From Haemonchus contortus (taxonomy: Eukaryota > Nematoda > Chromadorea > Rhabditida > Trichostrongylidae), in NCBI GenBank assembly GCA_000469685.2, contig LS997564.1:5606591-5670590 (forward strand): a DNA stretch of 64,000 nucleotides. The letters run 5' to 3'. How positions within the stretch are numbered: the stretch's first letter is position 1; every line of letters begins with the position of its first letter. Both the position numbers and the translations under genes were made by a program. Below the pieces are notes generated by a model. The model was not told the DNA's origin, made no database searches, and saw nothing but the letters and a program-made list of their open reading frames with translations. Positions 29,401-42,596 of the stretch are shown here, piece by piece.

Positions 29401-31039
29401 TCATTTATTGAAGTTTCTTCAGGTGTTCGTATTACGAAAAAGAATAGCGGAATTAGAGGCCGAAAATCAAGTGCTCAGTCAGCGGCTAGCTGAAGCAATT
29501 AGGGCAAACAAAACTCCGCAGGTGTGTTGACTATAAGCTATGGACATATTTTTTCTGTTACGTTGTTGTAGCTATCGCAGTTACTACAAAGTACACTTTA
29601 CAGTTATCGTTACTTGATACACCAGCATTGCCATCAACTCCGATGCCTTCTGGTCCACCACCTGGATTAACGCAAAACGTTAGCGAACTTAGCATTTTCT
29701 CTCTTTTAGCATAGCAGCTTGCAAAAACGTTGGATTGCTGTCGGCACCCTAATATCTTCGATTTTATCGTCAAAAATCAATATCTCAACTAGTTCTTAGA
29801 GAATCCTCCATGTAGCAGAGAACAACTTACTATTTGTTATTGTTAAGACGACTTATTCTACGCCTCATAACACGCAAGTGCTATCGAACGATCCCTTCAC
29901 TGGTCTTGTTACGGCTCCATCCGAGTTCCCACCAACTGTTAATACTGCAGCTCAACTAAATGGTGAGGCTTCATTTTTAAGAGTTTCATTGTGTATACAA
30001 TACCTTTTCAGGCCACAATACACCACAAACACTTGGTTACTCCCCTTCTGGACCCGCTCCATCCCTTGCTCCACCGCCATGTCCTGTTCCCACATTAGCT
30101 CCACCTCCACCCGTGGCTCCTCGTCGGAATCCACCTGCACGTGCAAATACCGTACCTGTTCCAGAGGTGAGAAGATTAACTAAAGTGAGAATGCTTGGGG
30201 TTTTGTGTGTGTCCCATTTTCTCGAATTGCGGAGGTTTTTCCAGGTCGGCCGACGACTTCAGAACCTACAGCTGGACCAAATGGAAGATGTCTTTGATGA
30301 TAATTTCGATCCTCGTGCGGATAGCAAGTCGAAGGAGAACAAGGAATACGGTTAATATACATATTAGAATAGAGCTATATTTCAATTCCGATAGTTGCGC
30401 TAGAGTTACGGTGGTACAAGCGTTACTTCACAAATGCGTCTATTAATGCTTTTTAAGTGGTTACTGATCATATCAATATAGAAAATAGATCCACCCAAAC
30501 TTTAGATCCATTTGGCGACGATTTCCTTGATAACGTTCTTCGACTTGGTGATGAAGCAGGCCGCTCAACAATGGCTCAACTTGATGCTGCACAACCGACA
30601 GCAGCAGACTTCCAAAAGATGATCGACAAAGTTGATAAAAGGTTAGGTCGTCTGCTTGTCTCAGGTTCGAAAGTGAAACCTGTATATCGTTGGTTGCATG
30701 ATGGAAATCTAGTATGTCTTATACAGCTAGCGTATTAAAATGGTGATTAACCTTTTCCATTCGGTTTCGCGGTGGCATGTTTTGCCTCAAAACCATTGAT
30801 AATGCAAAGAAAGCCACTTGTTGGACGCTTTTTTGGGGAGATCGGTCATGGAAAGCTCATAAACTGTCATGCCAAATTTTTATTTCAGACTCGCCGAAAT
30901 GTCGACGGGCTTCTCTGGAGGACATCTAGAGATGGGCCAAGTTTCTCCTGGTGAATCGTTGGGTGATTTGGAGGAGAACGAATATGGAACCCCATCGGAC
31001 AAGGTGAACAGTGTTGTGATGACGGGTAAAAAAGCATAG
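26429..31039 (+). CDS. ced-6: CED-6/GULP engulfment adaptor with PTB domain
   Basis: Cytoplasmic adaptor that links the phagocytic receptor CED-1 to engulfment of dying cells. Thirteen exons: 26429-26494, 27512-27599, 28052-28173, 28263-28418, 28550-28684, 28784-28828, 29423-29521, 29604-29678, 29848-29962, 30012-30166, 30245-30350, 30482-30641, 30889-31039. They total 1473 nt, or 490 aa, like the C. elegans protein. The PTB domain spans about residues 52-190, followed by a leucine-rich coiled coil (about 195-240), a Pro-rich middle with [12 protein letters not shown] (SH3-type ligand), acidic FDDNFDPR and NPF-like DPFGDDF motifs, and the family end NEYGTPSD. Exon 3 phase demands an acceptor at 28050-28051, but those bases are CG (TTTTCG), not AG: a likely one-base loss or sequence error. 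Intron 1 holds a MITE. Confidence 0.94.
27025..27420. mobile_element. MITE with 9-bp target duplication, in ced-6 intron 1
   Basis: CTACATACC occurs at 27025-27033 and again at 27412-27420, directly flanking the 378-bp segment 27034-27411. The ends are imperfect inverted repeats of about 30 bp: GGGTCCGGGAACTTCTCCCC on the left and the inverse of GGGTAACGGAACTTCTCCCC on the right, continuing into a CGGC-rich part. The G+C-rich interior (for example around 27058-27110) contrasts with the AT-rich intron. A 9-bp duplication is typical of Mutator-like elements. No transposase. Confidence 0.85.
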
Positions 31040-33736
31040 AATTCTGATTTTGTGTTGACAATAGCGCTGCGCTTCACTTCTCTTATGTTTTCGAGGTTCT
31101 GGTCCCAACGTGCTCAAATAATTTTTTTAACTACAAACTATCTATGGCTGATTCTTGGAACCAGAGCTTTGCCCAATACTACGCATTTGTTACTTTGATT
31201 GTGATAATTGAACAGCCTTTGATGAGACACGTGTTCGCCTTAAACTTACTTACTTTTACTTACTTATTTTTAAAGTTATATGTTGAGATGGTGAATTTGG
31301 GGCTGTTCGTTCAGTTCTCGTTTGTTAGTTTACCCCACGTTTCTCGTGAAGTGGGAGACGAGAGCGCAAATTTGTTGGTGTACTACTTACTATTTGGTTT
31401 CAACTAGTGCTAGCGGCGAAGGTTACGATTACGACACGAAGGGGGGATCGGTTGCAGGTGACATCCGATTGGAGTATGATAAAATCCTCTAGCTAGGGCC
31501 ACCTCACTTTCCGCCATTCACTTTTCGTTGTTGTTCCGCTATTTCACTCTGTGGTTTGGAGTGGAGTGAATGAAAAATTCAGAGTAACAATGGTAATAAG
31601 AAAGATTAGGACTTCAGAATCTCATGTAGCAGTAGAGTGTAGTATAGCATAGAGGTGTGCAGTAATTAAGTCTAATATCTTGCATTATACCCACTGAGAT
31701 CAAATCAGTAGTGATCTGATTTTCTTGGGTGATTTCGCTGCCCCCATCTTGCAGAATTTCATAAATTTTCTGTTGTGCATACCGTCTCTGGGTGCATCCG
31801 CCCTAACCTTGCGTGGCGTGAGCTGTGCGAACACCTTCAGGCTGCCCCAGTTCGCGTCCATATGAAACAGGCATAATTAACATAATACGGTAGATTGAAC
31901 TGTAAGTACTCTACACTACTAGACAGCCGAGTTTCAACGTTAATAACGTGTATTTAGTGAGATGTGCACTTTTTCATTCCTATATGGCGATTTATCAGGT
32001 TGTCTTTATGCATAATTTGATTTCGCTATATAAATATTTACAGTCTGTATGAAATCTTAACATAAATGGTATTTGATTGTGGAAATGTTAATCTTCAGAA
32101 ATGGAGCTATATATTCCACAGTGGCGTAGAATTAAGAATTTCGCTGATAGGAGTTTCTTCGCTTGCAACTACAGGCAAAAACACCGCCCTCTGTTCTTGC
32201 TTGTTCTTTCTCACCAAGATATCCCCCTCACTGAACATTAAGAAATTAGCAGGGGACGTGGTACAATAAACACCCTACTTCAGCTATAGATAGACCTGAC
32301 GGAGCTAGTTCAGGTTTTGATCCGCTGACCGTACCTGTGGTAGCGGCGCCTCCGAGCACTATACCTTTCCTAAATTGTGCTCATCTATCACCCTGTTTGA
32401 CTGTGTGACTCAACAGTACTTCTCGCTCACTAGCAGTTCATGCGTTAGCCTGTTACACACTCTTATTCTTTACCATGGCAGGGCTCTTTTTAAAGGGGTC
32501 TAGTACGGTTTCGCAATTCTGAGGTGCTTCGATCTGGTCACTTTAAACTGCTACCTCTTCTAAGATACTAAAATTATTGAAGTTATTTCTAGAGTTCAAC
32601 ATCTCGATTTGGTAAACTGAAGCAAGAGATAATTCATCAAAAACGTACAGTCATAACAGAACAACTATCACATTTTGAGAAAATATTCACTGGGAAAGAA
32701 CTAGCGGCAAAAGGAAACGAATTTTTACAAGCAACGAGGAAAACATATGGCAATGGGGAAGGAGCGATTGCACGGTATAGGGTCTTACTACGAAAAGGTA
32801 GGTTATATTAGAGCGACAACTGCCATATAGCGACCATACAAGAGACATCGGTAACGCAGCAGTAACGAAACGTTAGAATGGTGTTTCGGAGACTTCTCAG
32901 AAGGGGCACGTACATCACGTAACTTTTGTACATTGTACATGGCACAGAGTAGATGTTGTACATACAGACAGAAAAAAACATCACATTAGAGATTCACGAG
33001 TACTATTCTACTTCTAGGAAGAAATTAAAGCTTTGACATTTGGTGAAGTTGAGTAGAAACGAGCGATGACAGCTAAAAGAGTGAATCAGCGAGCCGTCGC
33101 GTAAGGACTGAGTAAGCTTAGCTCTGCGGAAGTATGTAGAGAGGAGGGCAAGGCAGATTTTGGTGTCCGGAAGAATTTATGGTGCAGTGCGACACAGCCT
33201 AGAACACTAACTCATCCACCCAATTCTCGTGTCCTTGCCTAAGATCTTCATCGTTTGTCTCTACAAGATGGCTTCTTTGGTCGTCTGACCACTAGCAGTT
33301 GAATACACATGGCTCGACCGCATAATTTCAACGGGCATTCTACCAGAATCAAGCTTGTGCTGCGTAATCCGGAACAAAACGATCTTAGTGGCTTTTTTAC
33401 CCCCAAAGGTTTTTAAAATTTTGGTGATAGTGGTGACGTAGCCATTTTCCGCGACGCCTAACTAGACCCTGTTTCTCAAACCGGCAAGATTGCACAAAAA
33501 GAGGCAGAAAAGCAGAATTCTACAAGGCCAACATAACGGCGTAATATAAATGCAATGATTATACTGTATGACCTAGCTAAAGAAAAAGGTATTTAAGTGT
33601 TCTTTGTTAACAAACTGATTTAAATATAGATTATGCGGCTATGAAAGCACCTTTAGGTCGAATATAAATTAGCACTGCTCTATTCATACCCTTCCTCTAG
33701 CTAGTCGCTAATTCTTCAATAACTTGCTGTCATTCA
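31040..33736. other. Intergenic between convergent ced-6 and WDR37, mostly non-coding
   Basis: Holds the two convergent 3' ends. One splice-bounded open exon is listed separately (32593-32797). A second weak open stretch at about 32290-32376 reads with Pro/Ala-rich composition but lacks clear splice sites. Nothing else was recognised. Confidence 0.45.
32593..32797 (+). CDS. Orphan open exon, unknown product
   Basis: A 205-bp stretch is open in one frame with no methionine start, preceded by TTTCTAG and followed by AAAAG-GTAGG. It would encode 68 residues, basic and helix-prone, including LKQEIIHQKRT and FEKIFTGKELAAKGNEFL. I do not recognise it and found no partner exons. It may be a remnant of a gene, an alternative ced-6 exon, or chance. 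Confidence 0.25.
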
Positions 33737-36700
33737 TCAATCCTTCGCTAACACGACTTTCCATCCTGCAACACCACGATCGAATCCACATGTTAATAGG
33801 TTGCAATGAGGGTGATCGTCTGCCCAAGCGGCACAAGAGACCATACGTGAATGACACTGAAATTCAATGATGATGACAGTGACACAAACGAAGAAGTTAG
33901 AACTCTCAGCCATCAGCCACTGGCACCATAGTTTTGGTTGGCGTAGCGCAAGGTTACCAGTGATACTTCCTATTTACATTTACAGTCTGAGCCCACCCCT
34001 TCGCCTGATCAATTCAATCTTCATCCCACATCAAAAAATCAGTAACGTAGGTCAGGAGCCAGAACGAACCAGGTTATGACTGACCAAATGGATCGCTCTA
34101 GAAACCCTTTCGCTTTTGAACAAGAGATTTCGAAGGTGAAGTGTAGCTGAGTGATGTTTCAAACCCACTCACTACATATCAAAAGAGTAAAAAAAATACT
34201 GATTCAACGATAACTGATAGGCTGAGCACAAATAAACGAGCAATGAGCAATAATTCAGCTTCAAGGAGAGCTACGTTCATTTTACGCCTCATTTCAAACG
34301 CAAGACGAGCGTGGGTGAATGCGCCACGTCATGAACAAAAAATACAGAAACGAAAATGAAATAAAACACGATCAAATGCTCACCCGTCTATTAGGAACGC
34401 GAGGTAGTCTATTACCGGCTAAATCATAGATCCGAACGTGGCGATTATCAAGAGGAATGGCAATTGCACCATGAGTTCGGCTTACCTGAATGTCCAACAT
34501 TTCAGGGAATCAAAAAACTGGAAAACTACTGAAAGCTGACTGATAATCGATTTGCAGCGGATGATAGGCGAATGGTTGATATTGCACTGCGCATGTTGCG
34601 TAAATCCCAGACCTAAAAGACGCATTGATTACGGCTCCATTACCTTTCGGCACATTCGAGGTTAAGAGCCTGGTATTTTCCTACACAAAGGCTAGCTTTA
34701 CTATCCTTTCTTTCATGCGTGGAGAAAATGCTTACGAGAAAATGTACTAACTAACCTTTACTGTTCGATCATCACTTCCCGATACAAGACGATCGCCAGT
34801 AGAGAAGGCTACAGAGGTCACAGAACTAAAATTCTTAGATTCCCTATAAATAGTACCTGGGAATATCCAAATTCTTGAAAGACTTACTCTTGATGCCCTT
34901 GAAATACGGCCACAGACTGTATCGTTTCACGAAAATCCCAAAGACGAAACGTGGAGTCCTTCGAAGCAGTAACGACGAGTTTCTGATTAGAATGAGCTGA
35001 GCAGTGATTGAGTTCCAACTCGTGACCACTCAATATATTCAGGACTTCGCCACGTTCCACATCATAAATGTTCGCTGTGCGATCCCAACTCGCGGTGATC
35101 AATTGGCTTCCACCTGAAAAACTATGGGCATACACCGTTCTTTTTCAAGCAATTATAAGCTATTCACTGCCTGGACTGAACAAAAAATTTAGAAAAAAAA
35201 GAAATCAAATAAAATGTCATTCACCTGCTAACCAATCGCAACCAATTACCACTCCCGTGTGGCCGGTAAGCCGCATCAACGTGTTCTTCACTCTTGCTCC
35301 TTCGACATTTGATGACTGCGCAGTATCGCCGTCGCCTCCTCCACTGTCGACTGGTGCCTTCTCATCCTCTTCGTCGTCTGAGCTCAAAACTGCGTGTTGA
35401 CCGATTGTCACTCTCCAGATGTGCGCCGATTCGTCCCCACTGGCTGTCGCTACGGTTAGCTCGCCACCCGACTGTGACTCCGGTAGTGGTGCGAACGCCA
35501 CACAATTCACAGAGCCAGAATGGCCAGTGTATGTATACAAGCACGCACCAGAGTTTAGTGACCATATTCGAGCCGTTTGATCTGAATCAATATTCAACTT
35601 CTCCTAGTAACTGTGCAATAGAAACCAACGATGACGTAGAAACATAAGAGATAGAATTATTGAACGTCAAGAACATAACTGTTCAAAATTCCATATGATG
35701 GGCGATATAACTGGCAAATTTCTGGTAGATTAATTATTTAAAACGCACAAAATCTTGTAACTCGAGAAAATACTCAAAAATAACCTCAGCAACCTACTCA
35801 TTATCCCCTTGCAACACCTTTTAAAGAGTATTTCCAATATACGTGCTGACTTTGATACATCTTGAAAATAGCGCGAAAATCAAAATTCACTAGTATCAGC
35901 ATCTGAAGCAGGAAGGTGAGGTCGTGCTAGTTTAAGCCTAGCTATTAATGCCATGCCATACACCTTAATGCAATTAGGCATTGTCTCAAGGCTTCGCTAC
36001 AGACTGCTCACTTAAAAAAACGCTCATTGCTGTGCAAGACATATCATTAAAATACTATTCAAATACCGTTAAAAAATTGGCATAAGACAGAATAGAGTTC
36101 ACACGAAAAATTTACCGGCACTTGCACTGGCACAAATGCTGCGAGCTGCATCAGCCGTTACGTGCCAGACGCCGTCACGATGGCCTTCGAAGCGACGAGT
36201 GAGTCTGAAAACAGAAACACATTACAATAATATTGGCTTCGTCCATGAAAACGAAAGGGAAACAACAACGTTCATGCAAAACGCCGATCGTCATCGCAAA
36301 TCAAAACAGCATTACGAAATGTTTCTTCGTAATTCTTACAATTCCCACAAGATAGAATGTTCAAGCGAACTATTTCGATAAGATAAAATGTCGTAATTCG
36401 AAGAACATTTCAATCAAAGTGATGAGCGGGACGATAATAAGATGACTAACCGAAATCGCTCGCCATCGCTGCCTCCTACTTTGAACACAAGGCGCCCTGG
36501 AGGACCACGTAAGGCGGTTCGTAACTTCTGCCCGACATGCATTGCTAAAAGGACCATAATCGATCTAGCAAAGCGAAACGTTGACGAAGTATTGGTAAAC
36601 TTCAACTATGTATAAATATAGAAGCTTACAAAAAAACTAGTTCCAGGCTAAGAAAAAAAAAACTGTTTTTGTAAGCATTACGCAAATTGGCAAAATTGAA

Positions 36701-39700
36701 AGAACATGTAAAAACAGCGATGAGAAAATACTTTCAATGTGAATTTTCCCGTTTATGCTAAATTTCGAATCCAAGACAAAAGATTTTGGGCTGATAATAA
36801 AAGGTCGCACATTATCTATATTTAAATATTAATGAAAAGATAAATATGTTAGCATCAGAACCGAACTCTAATACTCAGACAGTCTATATAGCCACGAATG
36901 TTTCTGCTCATGCTTAATGCAGCTTAATCATGAAAACGTTCAATGATCACTGCCAAATTCACTAGTCTGCACACCTCTTAAAAAAAACTATAAGCACTGT
37001 GCCACATCGATAAGACGGTGACTGCGATTGATTTGCAGCACGTCGTGTCCAACTAACTTACTCCAAAAAGTTGTAAATGAGCATTTTTCATTTACCTTGA
37101 ATAGGGGACTTCATTTGCATGACAACACCAACACAGGACCCAGGATGATGGGCAAAAGAAATAGAATGACAAAAAAGTAAGAAAAACAGGGTGAAGCGCC
37201 ATAAGAGAACTCTCAAGAGCCTGTCAAATACAAGCTTTTAATGAACGTCTCAACACTAAGTTCGTTGTTACGCTTTCTATACAGTAAGCTGATCATGAAG
37301 TAGAAAAAAAGGAATGAATAAGAAGTGGAAACTAAGCGCTAAATACCGCAGCTTTCAGTGAGGAAGCGCGCCGAGACGATAACGATACGTAGGCAAAACA
37401 TCTACAGTGGTGGTCTCTCTACGCTGTAAAATCAGCAAAGTACAGCTTTTGCATAACCAGTGCGACATAGATAGAGAGAAACGTCTCTCTCCTTCCCCTA
37501 TATATTAACTATACCGTTATTCACAGTATGAAATATGTTTCCCTTCATGCATCGGATATACCCAACACCTTCGCCATGGACAGGTGGATGAAAAAGCCTA
37601 ACCCTAACCATATTTTTCTCAACATTGGTTGCGCGTGTTTACTGGTATTGCCGACTTTTCTTTTGTTTGTTTACGATTTGTTCGTCTTTGTGTTGCCAAC
37701 GTGAAATATTGGTTTCCTGAACCGCAAAGAAGGATTACTTACATGATTTTCCAGTCACGAGTGGGTACTCTTAGAAATTCAATAGTCACAAAGGAGAGAT
37801 CTATGAACTGATCAGTGCCCTGCACGACAAATGGCTGTCAAATAAACGAATGTAGGTGACAATGAAAAAGGAGCCACGGCACAAGCGCCAGATCCCCTGT
37901 CCTCGTTCATTTCATGAGTTGCAAAAGGGAAGTTACCACTGCAGTATGAACACTTATAGGTAGCAGACCATGCATCATAAAATATGCACCCAAACTGAAA
38001 TTCCTGCAGATACGGATCCTAGAACCTGGGGTGTGGTGCGTTAGGAACGAAATGGTCGCGTCGCGGTGAGAGGGGCGTCGCGCGCGAAGGAATGTAGCAG
38101 GATGCAGCAGTGGGTAAGAAATACAAGAACAAAAGTACTAATAGTAGAATTATGCATAAAATAATGATCGCATATCGATTGAGCTGTATGAAGAACGCTA
38201 GAGCTGTAATAACGGCGAATGAGAGGTCCGCGACAGCCGCGTGCGGCAAATCGATTACCCAAAATCGTTCCTAACGCCCGTCTCCCTAGAACCTGCAGAC
38301 TGGCTTTGTTTGTCCTGGAAAGTACCCATTTCGTGACTACGGTTCAAAAACCTGGCATTGCACCGATTTCCACTTCGATGCAACAACAAATGGAATAGAA
38401 GTCTTTCTTGGTTGCTAATGTGAAAAAATAGGCACTTCGCAGGTGATTTTTTTTCGTTCGAAGGCTCTAGTCAAGGAACAACCGGAAAGTGGAGAAGAGT
38501 AAAGAGTGAGAGAGACCCGTCTATGGTGTTATATCCGATGACTAACACCACCTGCGATCATTCTACATTTCTCTATTTACTTTGCGTAAGAGCGAGCCAC
38601 CAGTCACAGAGGGAAAGTTGTGAAAAAGGATTCTCGTCGAAATACGAGAAATCCTGCGCAGAATTACGAAAAATTTTGCACATTAAATAGTAGGGAAGGA
38701 AAGTTACGCCTCATTAAATTTCGTTCAGAAGAAGTGTTCAGCGTAGAGATGACAAACAGTGAGCGAGGCTCTTGATGATATACAACCACCATCTATAAAC
38801 GATGGTGTCGCATTTCATAAAAGAATAGCGCGAGTATAAAATCTGGTACACCAAATATGGAAAAAGAAAAACCATTAAGCGCGAAATTAGGAACTATTGC
38901 AAAGCAGGGGAACGATGAATTATCATGTATGCTGGAAGCTGTTTTCATTCAGATTTGTATAAATGGCTTTCGAAATGTTACTACGAAGGTATTGAAACGA
39001 AGTATTACCTAACAGCTTGAAAGCAATCGAATTCAAAAGAAAAAACCGAACCTTTTCTCCCGCCGCCACCTTTCATGCTCTCGTTTGCTGCATTGAAGGA
39101 CTCTGAATGCAAAACTGCTACATCGCCATCTGTGCCAGTCTCAAGCGCTTCAAGTTTTGCACGCACTGAAACTTTGGATAAACTGGCAACGATCGAGGTA
39201 GCGTTGAAATTTGCAGTACTCACGAGCGCAGTTTTCTGCGAACAGGGCGTCGAATTCTTTATCAATCAGTCCAAAAAGATGATATAACCTCGCCCTGGAA
39301 ATGAAAACTCAAGACCGTATTTTTCAGGAGACCGTACTCGAATGACATAGGCCTTTCATAAGTGATGTCATGCAAACTAGAAGCAGCTACCGCTTAACAA
39401 AGACTAATCATCGAATATAACAGGAGCATACGTTCATTTAAAGTCCTGGGTAGGGGTCTGAACGGAACTATTACTGAAGGTCGCAGTGAATCGGGAAACG
39501 TAGGATTTTGCGATCCATGGATGAATAACACGAGAGTACGATAGCACGAAGTATGAAACGAATCTCTTCCTTTTTTTATTGAGGAAAACAAGTAGCTGGG
39601 TACAAATGACTACACGGAACCCTCAAAAAGTGGTTGAAAATCAAGAAGAATCACAGTTATGTCATGGCCAAGGCAGCTGATCAAAACAGCGAATTATACG

Positions 39701-40040
39701 TAGCGCGAGATCAACACTACAATAAAAAAGATTGCACGGTACTCTATGATTCGCGATGATAAAGTGTATCACTTCATCGAGTTTGAGAACTTCTATTTCA
39801 TGCCCAGTGGGGAAAAACACTGCAGACTTCATCTAACTGAGAATGGAAAAAAGATGAGTAATGCATTGGGGTCTAGAAGGATCTAATTCTAGAAGGATCT
39901 ATCCACTGATATCTTATTTTGAAAAAAAGAACTTACCTATGTGGTGCAGTGGAATCGCCTGCATCGTAATCCACTGGTGCGAGATCGGAATCAGTATTTG
40001 CTCGCGGTCGTGGAGGAACTGTTGGACGAAGCGTGGACAT
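33737..40040 (-). CDS. WDR37: WD-repeat protein, WDR37 family
   Basis: WDR37 is a seven-bladed WD40 scaffold whose vertebrate form partners PACS proteins. Eleven exons on the minus strand: 40040-39937, 39294-39224, 39165-39052, 36544-36451, 36204-36116, 35581-35225, 35113-34888, 34825-34756, 34612-34541, 34485-34384, 33856-33737. They total 1419 nt, or 472 aa (human about 494). An N-terminal helical segment ([16 protein letters not shown]) matches the coiled coil of the family, followed by WD repeats with [45 protein letters not shown] and [13 protein letters not shown], and the closing [10 protein letters not shown]. The 35.2-35.6 kb exon carries an acidic Gly-rich loop between repeats, as in WDR37. 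The ATG follows TTTTACAG-TCAT, a likely trans-splice site 369 bp below the mrg-1 stop. Confidence 0.9.
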
Positions 40041-40043
40041 ATG

Positions 40044-40051
40044 ACTGTAAA
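40044..40051 (-). promoter_or_regulatory. Likely trans-splice acceptor of WDR37 (candidate SL2-type)
   Basis: On the minus strand TTTTACAG ends at 40045, four bases before the ATG. It sits about 120 bp below a poly(A) signal of the upstream gene, the spacing seen between genes in nematode operons. Confidence 0.6.
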
Positions 40052-40166
40052 ACAGGGACCCCTCTCTATAAAACGAAGGGCATATCATGATCAAGTTTGA
40101 CAGGAAAAAAGAAGGGTGAAACCCCTTCGAACTAAATCCGAATAACTCAATACCTCCCAAAATGCT

Positions 40167-40172
40167 TTTATT
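40167..40172 (-). terminator. Candidate poly(A) signal of mrg-1
   Basis: AATAAA on the minus strand, about 240 bp below the mrg-1 stop codon and about 120 bp above the WDR37 trans-splice acceptor. Confidence 0.5.
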
Positions 40173-40408
40173 AACATAAGACCATGTGCCTAAATGTATA
40201 ATATATCAAAATGATGGAAAAAAGACCAAAGTGCTATCAATAGTATACGCAAATGACGGAATGAGATCACATTTGAAACGAACAAACAATTATATCAACA
40301 AAAAAGAGGAACAAAGTAGTAACAGCAATTTTCAAACAGACCCATTAAACAAAGCCTGTCTTGAGCTTTAGAAAAAAGAATGATCACAACAAAAATTATC
40401 AAGAAACC

Positions 40409-42586
40409 TCATCCGGCTGCCTTTGCGCTATCAGCGCTCGCTACTTTATAGTCTAGATCAAAATCTAGAATCATTGGCGCATTCTGCCTGAGGAACGCGA
40501 TGAAATCGTGGAGGCACGCGATACGGATCATGAACTCGAGGTCGTCCGTCGAGCTCAAGCGGAGCAGAACTGGTAGCTTGACCAACAGACGAAGCAGATG
40601 ACCGAGACCGTAGTATTTTGATGGGCGAAGCATTTCCGGACGTAAAGGACCACCCTCCTAAACAAAAATTTTGTGTTACTCTGAAGACGCGACAACTTGC
40701 TGGCTTTCTAAGGTGGACTGTGTATGTAGTAACCAGTAGAATTTATAAACGCGGGCCTTTGAAACTCCCAAGAGAATTTCCAGAAAAATTCAACACATGA
40801 AAACAAAATAATATACTTATCCTATGAATTCTGTACTCATCAATACTCACCAATAATTGCAGTATCACAAGAGGTGGAAGCGACGGCCTCGCATCGCGAG
40901 CCTGCCTACGCCTTCGCCCTGGGGTCTCAGGTGTTTTCGTCACCTCTCCATCGAATTTCTCTTGTTCACGCTTCACCAATGCTTGATACTGTGGTTTCTC
41001 GGATTTGTACAACAGCTGGTAACCAAGAACGATATCGAAATAGTCTCGTAGATTAATTGCGGTTGCACAAAGTGAGTCTACACTAGGAATACGTGTTGTG
41101 CCACCTTCATGCCTGAAAAAACACACAACAAGACATCAGCCAGAGGATATGCACGCGAGTTCATTTAGCTTTCATTCCAAAAGCACACCTCATACTGGAA
41201 AAATGTTCTCAATCTCAATAAGGGGTCAGGCTTAAGATGAAGGCAAAAACTTATCGGTACTACCCCGTTATAATTGTTTAGCATAATACCACGTTGGATA
41301 GCTTCTGGAAAATTCTGCTCCTTAATATCTACAGAATAATTGAATAATTCGAAAGCTGGATAGCCGACAGAGGGCTTCTAAGCACAGTTTCCAATCACAA
41401 TCTCTGTTTAAAAGTGAAGCAAAGAGCAACTTACTCGACATCAATTTCAACGTTCTTCGGAAATAAACTCTTAGTAAAATCTTGATATTTTTCAATGATA
41501 TTGTAGACGGTCACTCTAGCAGGTAAAACTGCTAGTTTTCCCTGAACCACAATGGCGTTATGCTCTTCGACCAGAATTTTTTTGAACAGAGTCGGCAAAC
41601 TGCTCAGCATCTCAACGTGTGCGTCAATTTTTGGACCGAAAGAAACCGTGACTGGCTGATCTGAAAAAATTGTGCGATTACACGAAAAAAAGAAAGCAAG
41701 CACAACTACAAACACATAATAAACACGCAACTGCAACGAGCCAGCTCTCATCTATTACGATTCCGAATCCTACTCAAAGAAACACTGTGATTGCATAAGA
41801 CGGGGACATCAAGAAGCTTACTCAATGAGCTACCTCATTCATGCAAATCATTAACACCCAGCAAAACTCCGTAACCGAAAATCGACATCCGATGGACTGT
41901 GGTGGAACGATGACGTCTCTGATCCGCATCCTTTCTTCCATCCTCATTCATCATGAACCACGGCGAGACATGACAAACAGCTAACAGTATCTCACCTAGG
42001 TCACCTTCAGCACTTTTCTGCACTGTAGTATCCGGCGGCTTCGATACGGGACCACGACGATCGCTATGAACACTGGGCGCATGGCAGCTGCTTCCTGATA
42101 GATAATATTTACACTGGCAGAAAAATAAAATGAAATTTCAATAGGGAACATAATGTTTCCAGCTCAACAAGGTTGGATAGTCTAAAATAATCCGTCTTTA
42201 CATAGGTCGTTCGGAATTTAGCTGCAGTACAGAAAGCGACTACCTGCACGATCACTCGGTGTTGACGCTCGGCTTCCGTTTTCGCTCTTTCGAGCGTCTT
42301 CATCCTCCAACTTCTGTTTCTTGCGTTTAGACTTCGCGGCACTAGCCTCTTGAATATCGGCTTTCGCCTTGGCAATGTTCGCATCGGTCAAGGGTAAAAA
42401 CATTTCTGGACATTTTGACTGACGAATACGTTCGTCGTATCGTTTGTGCCAACCCTGGTAATGCACAGTGTAGATCATTTCACCAGCCTCTTCTTCGACA
42501 TCGGTTATTTTCGCCTCATAAAAGAACAAGCCATGCTTGCACAACACTTTATCGTTTACCTCGTACCTGATAGCTCTCGGTGGCAT
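40409..42586 (-). CDS. mrg-1: Chromodomain/MRG-domain chromatin protein (MRG15 family)
   Basis: Reader of methylated H3K36 found in histone acetyltransferase and deacetylase complexes; in C. elegans MRG-1 acts in the germ line. Five exons on the minus strand: 42586-42244, 42094-41996, 41660-41435, 41112-40851, 40657-40409, totalling 1179 nt or 392 aa. Residues 1 to about 80 form the chromo-barrel (KVLCKHGLFFYEAKI, VHYQGWHKRYDERI). A basic linker follows (KSKRKKQK). The MRG domain runs from about residue 160 to the end, with LPARVTVYNIIEKY, LRDYFDIVLGYQLLYKSEKP and YYGLGHLLRLLVKLP. Open sequence at 41196-41320 looks exon-like but does not fit the phase, while direct joining of 41435 to 41112 does. 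The ATG is two bases after ATTTCAG. Confidence 0.94.
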
Positions 42587-42588
42587 AC

Positions 42589-42596
42589 CTGAAATA
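42589..42596 (-). promoter_or_regulatory. Likely trans-splice acceptor of mrg-1
   Basis: TTATTTCAG read on the minus strand ends at 42589, two bases before the ATG. Confidence 0.6.

Noticed and set aside
41196..41334. Extra mrg-1 exon
   Set aside because: Open reading frame, but no acceptor gives the needed phase without a stop; joining 41435 to 41112 directly keeps frame and fits the MRG domain.
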